From Mycobacteriales bacterium (GTDB lineage Bacteria > Actinomycetota > Actinomycetes > JAFAQI01 > DASSKL01), in NCBI GenBank assembly GCA_035690485.1, contig DASSKL010000096.1, positions 1 through 37,074 of the forward strand: a stretch of 37,074 nucleotides of DNA, given 5' to 3'. Positions 15,204 through 23,185 of the stretch are shown piece by piece (the first letter of the stretch is position 1; every line of letters starts with the position of its first letter). The notes beneath the pieces were generated by a model, which had not been told where the DNA came from, ran no database searches, and saw only the letters and a list, made by a program, of their open reading frames with translations. Position numbers and translations under genes: made by a program.

Positions 15204-16730
15204 ATGGCCCTCGATGTCCCGCTGGACCTGCCGGTGGTCCTGCTCTCGCACCGGGGACCCGCGTCGTTCCGGCGTACGGCCGGGGGGCGCCGGACGATCC
15301 GGCGCAGTGCCGGCGGGCTGGTCACGGCGCTCATGGGGCTGGCCGAGCACCTGCAGGACGAGGTCTGGGTCTGCGCTGCCTCGACCCCCGAGGACGCCGT
15401 CCTCGCCGCCGAGCACGAGGGCGCACCGGTCGAGATCGCCTTCGAGCCGGCACCGCGGCTGGTGCCGCCGGAGGAGGAGGCCGAGGGGCCGACGTTCAAC
15501 GTGAAGTACGTCGAGGTCGACCCGCAACGCCACGAGCAGTTCTACACGGTGATCGCCAACCCGCTGCTGTGGTTCATCCAGCACGGCCTCTACGACCGGG
15601 CCACCTCACCCGAGCTGACTGCGGCGACCCGGGCGGCCTTCGAGCACGGCTACGCCGCGGTCAACGCGCAGTTCGCCGACGCGGTCGCCGACGAGGTGCT
15701 CGCGCGCGGCGGCCGGGCGCTGGTGATGCTGCACGACTACCACTTCTACCTGGTGGGTCGCCGGGTCCGCGAGCGCTGCCCGGACGCCGTGATCAGCCAT
15801 TTCGTGCACATTCCCTGGCCGAGCCCCGACTCCTGGCGGATCCTGCCGCCCGACGAGCGCGACCGGATCATGCAGGGGCTGCTGGGCTGCGACGTGGTCG
15901 CCTTCCACACCCACCGGTTCGCGCGAAACTTCCTGCTCTGTGCCCAGGAGCTGCTCGGCCTCGAGGTCGACTGGCGGGAGAACTGCGTGCAGGTCGGCAA
16001 CCGGCGTTGTGCGGCCCGCGCCTACCCGATCTCCGTCGACGTCGACGCGCTGATGGCGGTGCGCGACTCCGACGAGGTCGAGATGCACCGGGCCGTCCTG
16101 TACGCCCGCCACGTCGGCGGCGACCGCAAGCTGATCCTGCGCGTCGACCGCACCGACCCGTCGAAGAACATCGTGCGCGGTTTCCGCGCCTTCGACGTGC
16201 TGCTGACCGACCACCCGGAGCTGCGGGAGCGGGTGACGTTCCTCGCCTCGCTGATGCCCAGCCGCACCGACGTACCGGAGTACTCCAACTACATCGCTCA
16301 GATCGGCGCGGTGGTCGCCGAGGTCAACGCCCGCCACCACGCCGAGGGCTGGCAGCCGATCGACCTGCGGCTGCAGGAGGACCTGGCGTTCGCCGTGGCG
16401 GGCTACACGCTGTGCGACGTGCTGGTGGTCAACGCGGTCAACGACGGCATGAACCTGGTGGCGAAGGAGGCGGTGCTCGTGAACGAGCGCGACGGCGTAC
16501 TGCTGCTGTCGGAGAACGCCGGGGCGCACGAGGAGCTCGGCGAGTACGCGATCACCGTCTACCCGTTCGACATCCAGCAGACGGCCGACGCCATGTACGC
16601 CGCACTGACCATGCCGGTCGAGGAACGCCGCCGCCGGCTGGCGGGGGCGGCCGAGGTGGTCCGGTCCAACGACGTCGAACGCTGGCTCAACCGCCAGCTC
16701 GCCGACCTCGCGCCGCTGCTGCGCCCCTGA
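15204..16730 (+). CDS. GT20 glycosyltransferase, trehalose-6-phosphate synthase-like
   Basis: The 508-residue enzyme has the GT-B fold of GT20. Visible motifs are SAGGLVTAL near residues 35-43, MLHDYHFYLVG near 175-185, HIPWPSPDSWRILP near 202-215, RVDRTDPSKNIVRGF near 313-327 and NAVNDGMNLVAKE near 411-423. OtsA transfers glucose from UDP- or GDP-glucose to glucose-6-phosphate. The N-terminal loop (LLSHRGPASFRR) and the RVDRTDPSKN motif differ from classic OtsA (VVSNR, RLDYxKG), so another acceptor such as a phosphorylated polyol is possible. No trehalose-phosphatase gene follows. The gene is 12 bp after the lone ABC ATPase, lacks a Shine-Dalgarno, and ends before a strong hairpin terminator. 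Confidence 0.87.
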   Translation: MALDVPLDLPVVLLSHRGPASFRRTAGGRRTIRRSAGGLVTALMGLAEHLQDEVWVCAASTPEDAVLAAEHEGAPVEIAFEPAPRLVPPEEEAEGPTFNVKYVEVDPQRHEQFYTVIANPLLWFIQHGLYDRATSPELTAATRAAFEHGYAAVNAQFADAVADEVLARGGRALVMLHDYHFYLVGRRVRERCPDAVISHFVHIPWPSPDSWRILPPDERDRIMQGLLGCDVVAFHTHRFARNFLLCAQELLGLEVDWRENCVQVGNRRCAARAYPISVDVDALMAVRDSDEVEMHRAVLYARHVGGDRKLILRVDRTDPSKNIVRGFRAFDVLLTDHPELRERVTFLASLMPSRTDVPEYSNYIAQIGAVVAEVNARHHAEGWQPIDLRLQEDLAFAVAGYTLCDVLVVNAVNDGMNLVAKEAVLVNERDGVLLLSENAGAHEELGEYAITVYPFDIQQTADAMYAALTMPVEERRRRLAGAAEVVRSNDVERWLNRQLADLAPLLRP

Positions 16731-16764
16731 GGCCCACGCTTCCGAGCGCTTGCACCTCGACAAA

Positions 16765-16800
16765 CGAAGGACCCGTGCGGATCGCCGCACGGGTCCTTCG
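16765..16800. terminator. Bidirectional hairpin terminator, 16-bp perfect stem
   Basis: CGAAGGACCCGTGCGG and its exact complement flank a 4-nt loop (ATCG). The hairpin sits between two convergent genes (stops at 16730 and 16816). The flanks are CAAA before and TCG after, so there is no long T run, as is common in actinomycetes. It probably stops transcription from both sides. Confidence 0.85.
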
Positions 16801-16815
16801 TCGTAGAGCCGGGGG

Positions 16816-17034
16816 CTACTCGAGGTCGGGAAACTGCCCCTCGAGGACGCCGCGGTCATCGTGCAGCTCGACCGCTACGGCGCGGAGGCGGTCGGCGAAA
16901 CGGCGCCCGTGGTGGGCGCAGAACAGCAGGTCGCCGCCACCGGGCAGCACGGCACGCACGAATGCCTGCGCGCCGCAACGGTCACAACGATCCGCTGGGG
17001 TCAGGGTCGCTTCCTTGGAGATGGTCGGTGTCAT
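16816..17034 (-). CDS. Small zinc-binding protein, DUF7455-like
   Basis: The 72-residue protein starts MTPTISKEATLTPADRCDRC. A CxxC (CDRC, residues 17-20) and a later CAHHGR (about 38-43) should bind one zinc ion. The order LTPADRCDRCGAQA then LLFCAHHGR is that of a short conserved actinobacterial family. Its function is not known. I chose ATG 17034 because family members begin there and GGATGGAG lies just upstream; a longer frame to 17190 would run through the sdh promoter. It is convergent with the GT20 gene across the hairpin terminator and diverges from sdhCAB. Confidence 0.8.
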   Translation of the reverse strand: MTPTISKEATLTPADRCDRCGAQAFVRAVLPGGGDLLFCAHHGRRFADRLRAVAVELHDDRGVLEGQFPDLE

Positions 17035-17091
17035 CACACTCCATCCAACGCCGTCGGGCGGTCCTGGCTTCCACCATAGGTGTGCCGGGGG

Positions 17092-17107
17092 CGTGACGGG
17101 CGTCACA
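17092..17107. promoter_or_regulatory. CRP/GlxR-like operator upstream of sdhCAB
   Basis: CGTGACGGGCGTCACA contains the perfect palindrome GTGACG-GG-CGTCAC (17093-17106) and matches TGTGA-N6-TCACA at nine of ten positions. It lies 104 bp before the sdhC ATG and 58 bp before the divergent zinc-protein gene. cAMP receptor proteins of the GlxR/CRP family are known to bind such sites and to control sdhCAB in Corynebacterium. Binding here is inferred. Confidence 0.5.
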
Positions 17108-17210
17108 CGCCGCAGGTGTCGGTCGGTCCGTGACAGGGGTGGGCACAAGGAGAGCGTTCTCGCCCTGGCATGATCCTGCCCGGATCGCACGCAGCTCGAG
17201 AGGACGGCCG

Positions 17211-18023
17211 ATGACGACGCAGACCACCACGAGGGGAGAGGCGGCGAGTCGCAGCATCGGTGGTCGGCGCGCGGCGATCCGCCAGCGGACCCTTCGCAAC
17301 GACGCCTGGTGGGCCTACCCCGCGTCGGTCTGGCTCGGGCTCGGCCTGTTCACCGCCTACGGCATCTGGGTCGCGTTCGTGAACCAGGACTACTTCGTCA
17401 AGCCCTACCTGTCGCCGTTCTACTCGCCGTGCATCGCCAACCACTGCGTCGACGACCTCTACCCGCACTTCGTGCCGGCCCCGGCCAACTTCTCGCCCGC
17501 GTTGATCATCCTGGCCTTCCCGGGACTGTTCCGGGCGACCTGCTACTACTACCGCAAGGCGACCTACCGGGCCTTCTTCGGCTCGCCGCCGGCGTGTGCC
17601 GTCGCGGAGCCGGCCAAGCGCTACTCCGGCGAGATGTCGTTCCCGTTCAGCGGGATGAACCTGCACCGCTACACCTGGTACTTCGCCGTGCTGCTGGTCG
17701 GGATCCTCTCCTACGACGCCGCCGAGGCGTTCCTGTTCCCCCAGGGCGTGGGCATCGGCGTCGGCACCGGCGTACTCGTCATCAACGCGATCCTCATCGC
17801 CGGTTACACGTTCGGCTGCCACTCCTGCCGGCACATCACGGCGGGGCGCATCAACAACTTCTCGAAGCACCCGGTGCGCTACCGCATGTGGAACCTCGTG
17901 TCCAAGCTCAACGCCCGGCACGAGGAGTGGGCCTGGGCGTCGATGCTCTGGATCGCGTTGGCCGACCTCTACATCCGGCTCGTCGCCGCCGGTGTGTTCA
18001 ACGACCCGCATTGGATCTTCTGA
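17211..18023 (+). CDS. sdhC: Succinate dehydrogenase membrane anchor subunit
   Basis: The 270-residue membrane protein starts MTTQTTTRGEAAS. It has an N-terminal cytoplasmic part and about five hydrophobic segments, near residues 43-62, 92-112, 153-172, 180-200 and 237-257. Several His and Cys residues (GCHSCRHIT near 203-211) sit at segment ends and could ligate haem. It is a single large anchor subunit, as in the C-A-B operons of Corynebacterium and mycobacterial Sdh1, rather than the separate small SdhC and SdhD of proteobacteria. It should carry the quinone site (menaquinone expected). GAGAGGA lies upstream of ATG 17211. Its TGA shares one base with the ATG of sdhA, so the two are translationally coupled. 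Confidence 0.87.
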   Translation: MTTQTTTRGEAASRSIGGRRAAIRQRTLRNDAWWAYPASVWLGLGLFTAYGIWVAFVNQDYFVKPYLSPFYSPCIANHCVDDLYPHFVPAPANFSPALIILAFPGLFRATCYYYRKATYRAFFGSPPACAVAEPAKRYSGEMSFPFSGMNLHRYTWYFAVLLVGILSYDAAEAFLFPQGVGIGVGTGVLVINAILIAGYTFGCHSCRHITAGRINNFSKHPVRYRMWNLVSKLNARHEEWAWASMLWIALADLYIRLVAAGVFNDPHWIF

Positions 18024-19816
18024 TGGCCGAGTTCGAGACCCACGATTACGACGTCGTCGTCGTCGGCGCCGGCGGCGCCGGCCTGCGGGCGGCGATCGCC
18101 GCGCACGAGTCCGGCGCCAAGACCGCAGTGGTCTGCAAGTCGCTGCTCGGTAAGGCGCACACCGTCATGGCCGAGGGCGGCATCGCGGCGTCGATGGGCA
18201 ACGTCTGGCCCGAGGACAACTGGCAGGTCCACTTCCGCGACACCATGCGCGGCGGCAAGATGCTCAACAACTGGCGCATGGCGCAGCTGCACGCGCAGGA
18301 GGCGCCGGAGCGGGTGTGGGAGCTCGAGGAGTGGGGCGCACTCTTCGACCGCACCAAGGACGGCAAGATCAGCCAGCGCGACTTCGGCGGCCACCGCTAC
18401 GCGCGGCTCGCGCACGTGGGCGACCGCACCGGCCTGGAGATGATCCGCACCCTCCAGCACAAGACCGTCGCCCTCGGTGTCGACGTCTTCATGGAGTGCA
18501 CGATCACCCGCCTGCTCAAGGACGGCGACGGAATCGCCGGGGCGTTCGGCTACTGGCGCGAGTCGGGCCGGTTCATCGCGTTCCGGGCGCCGTCGGTGGT
18601 CCTCGCCACGGGCGGCATCGGCAAGAGCTTCCGGGTCACGTCCAACTCCTGGGAGTACACCGGCGACGGCCACGCGTTAGCGCTGGCCGCCGGCGCGTCC
18701 CTGATCAACATGGAGTTCGTGCAGTTCCACCCGACCGGCATGGTCTGGCCGCCGTCGGTGCGCGGCATCCTCGTCACCGAGTCGGTGCGCGGTGAGGGTG
18801 GCGTGCTGCGCAACTCCGAGGGCCGGCGCTTCATGTTCGACTACATCCCGGAGTACTTCAAAGAGGAGACGGCCGACAACGAGGCCGAGGCCGACCGCTG
18901 GTACGACGACCACATCAACAACCGCCGCCCGCCGGAGCTGCTGCCCCGCGACGAGGTGGCCCGGGCCATCAACTCCGAGATCAAGGCCGGGCGCGGCACC
19001 CCGCACGGCGGCGTCTACCTCGACATCGCCTCGCGGCGCCCGGCCGAGGACATCCTCCGCCGGCTGCCGTCGATGTACCACCAGTTCAAGGAGCTGGCCG
19101 ACGTCGACATCACCAAGGAGCCGATGGAGATCGGCCCGACCTGCCACTACGTCATGGGCGGCGTCGAGGTCGATGCCGACACCCAGGAGTCGATCGTGCC
19201 GGGTCTGTTCGCCGCCGGCGAGGTCGCGGGCGGCATGCACGGCTCCAACCGGCTCGGCGGCAACTCGCTCGGCGACCTGCTCGTCTTCGGCAAGCGCGCC
19301 GGGGAGTACGCCGCCCAGCGCGCGGCCACCCACGGTGCCCCCCAGCTCGAGGGCAGGCAGGTGGAGGCGGCGGCGACCGAGGCGCTCCTGCCGTTCCAGC
19401 GGGAGCGCGGCGAGAACCCCTACACGCTGCAGTACGACCTGCAGGCGGCGATGCAGGAGCTGGTCGGGATCATCCGCACGGAGTCCGAGCTGCGCAGCGC
19501 CCTGAAGGAGATCGTCGCGCTGAAGGAGCGGGCGAAGAACCTCGCGGTCGAGGGCAACCGGCAGTTCAACCCGGGCTGGAACCTCGCGCTCGACCTGCGC
19601 TCGATGCTGACCGTCTCCGAGTGCATCGCGATGGCCGCCCTCGAGCGGCAGGAGAGTCGCGGCGGGCACACGCGCGACGACTTCCCGACCGCCGACGAGC
19701 ACTGGGGCAAGATCAACCTGGTCCTCACGCAGACCAACAACGGGGAGCTGCAGCTCGACCGCAAGCCGCTACCCGAGATGCCCGACGACCTCAAGCAGCT
19801 GTTCGAGGAGCACTGA
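18023..19816 (+). CDS. sdhA: Succinate dehydrogenase flavoprotein subunit
   Basis: The 597-residue flavoprotein begins MAEFETHDYDVVVVGAGGAG with an FAD-binding GxGxxG. His46 in GKAHTVMAEGG is the expected covalent FAD attachment site. Further family motifs are QFHPTGM near residues 235-241, SVRGEGGVLRN near 253-263 and the C-terminal HTRDDFP with the typical SdhA helical domain. It oxidises succinate to fumarate on the cytoplasmic face and passes electrons to SdhB. It is the middle gene of sdhCAB, overlapping sdhC by one base and followed by sdhB after 4 bp. The long extra N-terminal frame upstream is only sdhC read in another frame. Confidence 0.96.
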   Translation: MAEFETHDYDVVVVGAGGAGLRAAIAAHESGAKTAVVCKSLLGKAHTVMAEGGIAASMGNVWPEDNWQVHFRDTMRGGKMLNNWRMAQLHAQEAPERVWELEEWGALFDRTKDGKISQRDFGGHRYARLAHVGDRTGLEMIRTLQHKTVALGVDVFMECTITRLLKDGDGIAGAFGYWRESGRFIAFRAPSVVLATGGIGKSFRVTSNSWEYTGDGHALALAAGASLINMEFVQFHPTGMVWPPSVRGILVTESVRGEGGVLRNSEGRRFMFDYIPEYFKEETADNEAEADRWYDDHINNRRPPELLPRDEVARAINSEIKAGRGTPHGGVYLDIASRRPAEDILRRLPSMYHQFKELADVDITKEPMEIGPTCHYVMGGVEVDADTQESIVPGLFAAGEVAGGMHGSNRLGGNSLGDLLVFGKRAGEYAAQRAATHGAPQLEGRQVEAAATEALLPFQRERGENPYTLQYDLQAAMQELVGIIRTESELRSALKEIVALKERAKNLAVEGNRQFNPGWNLALDLRSMLTVSECIAMAALERQESRGGHTRDDFPTADEHWGKINLVLTQTNNGELQLDRKPLPEMPDDLKQLFEEH

Positions 19817-19820
19817 TCGC

Positions 19821-20948
19821 ATGCCGGCCCATGAGCTGACCCTCCGCGTCTGGCGCGGTGACCAGGACGGCGGGGAGTTCGTCACCTACCGGGTCGAGGG
19901 GCAGGAGGGCGAGGTCGTCCTCGACGTCATCCACCGGCTGCAGGCCACCCAGGCCAACGACCTCGCGGTCCGGTGGAACTGCAAGGCCGGCAAGTGCGGC
20001 TCCTGCAGCGCCGAGATCAACGGCCGGCCGCGCCTGATGTGCATGACCCGGCTCTCGACGCTCAACCTGGCCGAGCCGATCACCGTGACGCCGATGCGGA
20101 CGTTCCCCGTGGTCCGCGACCTGGTCACCGACGTGTCCTACAACTACGAGATGGCCAAGCGGGTGCCGCCGTTCACGCCCGCGGGCGACAACTCCGGCGG
20201 CAAGTACCGGATGCAGCAGCGCGACGTCGACCGCATCCAGGAGTTCCACAAGTGCATCGAGTGCTTCCTCTGCCAGAACGTCTGCCACGTGGTGCGTGAC
20301 CACGAGGAGAACAAGCAGGTCTTCGCCGGGCCGCGCTTCTTCATCCGCTACGCGGGCCTCGACATGCACCCGCTCGACACGCTCGACCGCCGCGCGACGC
20401 TGCAGGACGACTTCGGGCTCGGCATGTGCAACATCACCAAGTGCTGCACCGAGGTCTGCCCCGAGGGCATCCACATCACCGACAACGCCATCATCCCGAT
20501 GAAGGAACGCGTCGTCGACAAGCAGTACGACCCAGTCGTCTGGCTGGGCAACAAGATCGGCATCCGTAGCCGCACCCCGCGCGAGCAGGTCGGCCCCTAC
20601 CGGGCGCCCTCCACCTCCGAGGACTACGCCAAGGCCGCGCTGGGCCTGGCGCCGCCCCCGGTCGGCACCGACCCGGCCCCCAACACGACGCCGCCCGTCG
20701 ACGAGGCGCTCGACGGGAAGGTGGCCAACCTGCCGGCGATGCCGCCGACCCTGCCCCGCTCGGCCACGCGTGGCGCCGGCGCGGCAGCGACCCCGGCGGG
20801 CGGTCGGCAGGGGGCTCTCGCCTCCGGGCACGGCGGTGCGCACGCCGACGCCGGCTCCAGCCTGTCGGCGAAGGACGTCGCCCCGGCGGCGGCAGCCGCC
20901 GGGGGTCTCGCGGCCCTGATCGCCGTGATCCTGCGCCGCCGCCGCTGA
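19821..20948 (+). CDS. sdhB: Succinate dehydrogenase iron-sulfur subunit with C-terminal membrane tail
   Basis: The 375-residue protein carries all three iron-sulfur centres. C54, C59, C62 and C74 fit the [2Fe-2S] centre. C145, C148 and C151 plus C213 fit the [4Fe-4S] centre, and C155, C203 and C209 fit the [3Fe-4S] centre. The catalytic part ends near residue 255, the usual SdhB length. It then continues with a Pro/Ala/Gly-rich segment (about 270-345) and a single hydrophobic helix (about 353-371) closed by RRRR. Such a tail-anchor is not part of ordinary SdhB. It is the last gene of sdhCAB. Confidence 0.95.
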   Translation: MPAHELTLRVWRGDQDGGEFVTYRVEGQEGEVVLDVIHRLQATQANDLAVRWNCKAGKCGSCSAEINGRPRLMCMTRLSTLNLAEPITVTPMRTFPVVRDLVTDVSYNYEMAKRVPPFTPAGDNSGGKYRMQQRDVDRIQEFHKCIECFLCQNVCHVVRDHEENKQVFAGPRFFIRYAGLDMHPLDTLDRRATLQDDFGLGMCNITKCCTEVCPEGIHITDNAIIPMKERVVDKQYDPVVWLGNKIGIRSRTPREQVGPYRAPSTSEDYAKAALGLAPPPVGTDPAPNTTPPVDEALDGKVANLPAMPPTLPRSATRGAGAAATPAGGRQGALASGHGGAHADAGSSLSAKDVAPAAAAAGGLAALIAVILRRRR

Positions 20949-21006
20949 CCCCGCGGACCCCCGCCGGTTGGCCGGTAGGCGTGCGTAGCCGCCGGCTCGG
21001 CGCGTC

Positions 21007-21012
21007 TAGCGT
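21007..21012 (+). promoter_or_regulatory. Putative -10 box (TAGCGT), leaderless start of the suhB-like gene
   Basis: TAGCGT, 6 nt, then ATG 21019, with no Shine-Dalgarno. The spacing fits transcription starting at the start codon. Confidence 0.55.
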
Positions 21013-21018
21013 GGCCGG

Positions 21019-21816
21019 ATGGCCGTGATCGTGGAGGAGCTGCTGGGGCTCGCGCTCGACCTCGCCCGCCGGGCGGGCGATCTCCTGCTCACCCAGCGGC
21101 CGGCCAACCTCGAGGTCGACACCAAGTCGTCACCCACCGACGTGGTCACCGACATGGACACCGCCGCCGAGCGGCTGATCGTCGGCGGCCTGCGGGCTGC
21201 CCGCCCCGGCGACGGGGTCCTGGCCGAGGAGGGCGCGTCGGCGGAGAGCAGCACCGGCGTGCGCTGGGTCGTCGACCCGCTCGACGGCACGGTCAACTAC
21301 CTCTACGGCATCCCCGACTGGGCCGTCTCCATCGCCGCCGAGGTCGACGGCGAGACCGCGGTCGGCGTCGTCAACGACCCGTCGAAGAAGCGTGTGTACG
21401 CCGCAGTCCGGGGCCGGGGCGCCACCTGCAACGACCGGCCGCTGCGCTGCTCGGCCCGCACCGACCTGGCGCAGGCGCTCGTCGGCACCGGTTTCGGTTA
21501 CGCCGCGGACCGGCGGGCCGCCCAGGCGCGCGTGCTCGACGGCGTACTCCCGAAGGTCCGGGACATCCGCCGGATCGGTGCCGCCGCACTGGACCTGTGC
21601 TCCGTCGCGGCGGGTCGCCTCGACGCGTTCTACGAGCGCGGCCTGAACCCGTGGGACCTTGCGGCCGGCGGCCTGATCGCCCGTGAGGCCGGCGCGGTGG
21701 TGGGCGGCCTGCGCGGCGGCCCGGCGGGCCCCGACCTGGTGATCGCCGCGCCGCCCGCCCTGTTCGGGCCCCTGCACGACGTGCTGGACGGCCTGGGCGC
21801 TGCCGACGGTCCGTAA
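21019..21816 (+). CDS. suhB: Inositol monophosphatase family protein
   Basis: The 265-residue protein has the metal-binding motif VVDPLDGTVNY with Asp86 and Asp89, the upstream Glu of LAEEG, and the third-site GLNPWDLAAGG near residues 210-220. These define the Mg-dependent inositol-monophosphatase/FBPase fold. It removes phosphate from myo-inositol-1-phosphate or related sugar phosphates in the cytoplasm, which in actinomycetes feeds inositol lipids or mycothiol. Family members also accept fructose-1,6-bisphosphate or histidinol phosphate, so the true substrate is open. Its place near the DUF4193 gene and dut echoes mycobacterial suhB (Rv2701c). Confidence 0.88.
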   Translation: MAVIVEELLGLALDLARRAGDLLLTQRPANLEVDTKSSPTDVVTDMDTAAERLIVGGLRAARPGDGVLAEEGASAESSTGVRWVVDPLDGTVNYLYGIPDWAVSIAAEVDGETAVGVVNDPSKKRVYAAVRGRGATCNDRPLRCSARTDLAQALVGTGFGYAADRRAAQARVLDGVLPKVRDIRRIGAAALDLCSVAAGRLDAFYERGLNPWDLAAGGLIAREAGAVVGGLRGGPAGPDLVIAAPPALFGPLHDVLDGLGAADGP

Positions 21817-21922
21817 CCGCCGACCTCTCTGGCTCGTTGGGGTTCGTGACAGGAGACTGGGAAAGGGGACGCCCAGCACAGGGCGCGCACGCCGCGACGA
21901 GCAGGACAGAGGAGGGCAGACC

Positions 21923-23182
21923 ATGCGCCTGCCTTCCCGTCCCCGCGCTCGACGACGTGCCGGCGCGGGCCGCCCCCGCCCGATCTCCCGGCGCCTGAAT
22001 GCGCGGAACTCTCGGCTCGCGACCCCGGCAGCGCTCGGCTCGGTCATCGCGGCGGTCCTGCTGTCGGCTGCGGGAGTCGCGCTCGCCCCCGTCGTCACCC
22101 ACCGGGCGCCCGCCACCGACGCGGCCATGCCCGCGACCACCCCGGTCGTCCTGCCAGTGGCCGACCGCACGACTGCCGCCTCCCGGTCGCAGCTTCGCCC
22201 CGCTCCGCCGTTGCACTACACCCATCCGCAGCAGCCGGTCTCGCCGCTGGGGTCGCTCACCGCTCCGGACGTGCTCGTCGAGCTCGGCTTCGCCGCGACG
22301 CCGGCGCAGGTGGACCGGTTGCGACACGCTGCCGGCGTACAGGCCGTGGCGGTCCTCGACGCCGGCAAGGTCCGCACCCCCTTCGCCGACATCTACGCCG
22401 TCGGGGTCGACCCGTCGGAGTTCCGCGGCTTCACGCCCCGGCTCACCGCCCAGTCCGACGCGCTGTGGCAGTCGGTGGCCCGCGGCGAGATGGCCGTGGC
22501 CAACAGCTACGCCGGGCGGATGGGCTCACGGTTCGGCGGCTACCTGCCGGTCAAGGGCGGCGTGCAGCAGGACCTGCGGCTCGGCGCGTTCGCGTCGTTC
22601 GGCATCCCGGGCGCGGAGGCCGTCGTCGACCGCGCGACCGCCCGGGCGATCGGGCTGTCACCCGACCACCGGTTGCTGATCGCCGCGCCGCGACTGTCGC
22701 TCGACGAGCTGCGCGCGCTGGCCCGCGGCGTGCTCGGGCAAAGCGTGCAGGTCGACCTGCTGCGCCCGGCCGCGATCGACCAGAGCGAGATGTCCGACTA
22801 CGCGGCCGAGGTGATCCCCACGGCCTACCTCCGGCTCTACCGCGCGGCCGCCTCCACCTGCCCGGGCCTGCCGTGGACGGTGCTCGCCGCGATCGGCGCG
22901 GTCGAGACCGGTCACGGTTCCAACACCGCGGTGTCGAGCGCGGGTGCCGAAGGGCCGATGCAGTTCCTGCCGTCGACCTGGCGCTACTACGGCCGCGACG
23001 CGGATGGCGACGGCGTGGCGAACATCGACGACCCGGTCGACGCCATCTACTCGGCCGCGGGCTACCTGTGCGCCAACGGCGCCGGCCGCGGCGGCCAGTC
23101 GCTCTACGACGCGATCTTCGCCTACAACCACGCGGACTGGTACGTCCGCGACGTCATCCGGCTCGCGCTGCTCTACCAGTAG
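21923..23182 (+). CDS. Membrane-anchored lytic transglycosylase (SLT/MltB-like)
   Basis: The 419-residue protein has an Arg-rich cytoplasmic start, a signal-anchor helix (about residues 34-58), a Pro/Thr-rich spacer and a middle domain of unclear type (about 100-285). A C-terminal transglycosylase domain follows. Its catalytic Glu is probably Glu328 in GAVETGHGSN, followed by AEGPMQFLPSTW, the typical SLT motif. DADGDGVANIDDPVDAIYSAAGYL and AIFAYNHADWYV complete the fold. It should cleave peptidoglycan between MurNAc and GlcNAc outside the membrane, during growth or division. GAGGAGGG lies 6 nt before ATG 21923. The stop is 3 bp from that of the convergent aldehyde dehydrogenase gene. Confidence 0.88.
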   Translation: MRLPSRPRARRRAGAGRPRPISRRLNARNSRLATPAALGSVIAAVLLSAAGVALAPVVTHRAPATDAAMPATTPVVLPVADRTTAASRSQLRPAPPLHYTHPQQPVSPLGSLTAPDVLVELGFAATPAQVDRLRHAAGVQAVAVLDAGKVRTPFADIYAVGVDPSEFRGFTPRLTAQSDALWQSVARGEMAVANSYAGRMGSRFGGYLPVKGGVQQDLRLGAFASFGIPGAEAVVDRATARAIGLSPDHRLLIAAPRLSLDELRALARGVLGQSVQVDLLRPAAIDQSEMSDYAAEVIPTAYLRLYRAAASTCPGLPWTVLAAIGAVETGHGSNTAVSSAGAEGPMQFLPSTWRYYGRDADGDGVANIDDPVDAIYSAAGYLCANGAGRGGQSLYDAIFAYNHADWYVRDVIRLALLYQ

Positions 23183-23185
23183 CCG

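Noticed and set aside
14357-17173. Long plus-strand frame across the lone ABC ATPase, GT20 and zinc-protein genes
   Set aside because: Out-of-frame shadow of three supported genes; low-complexity Arg/Ala/Pro composition.
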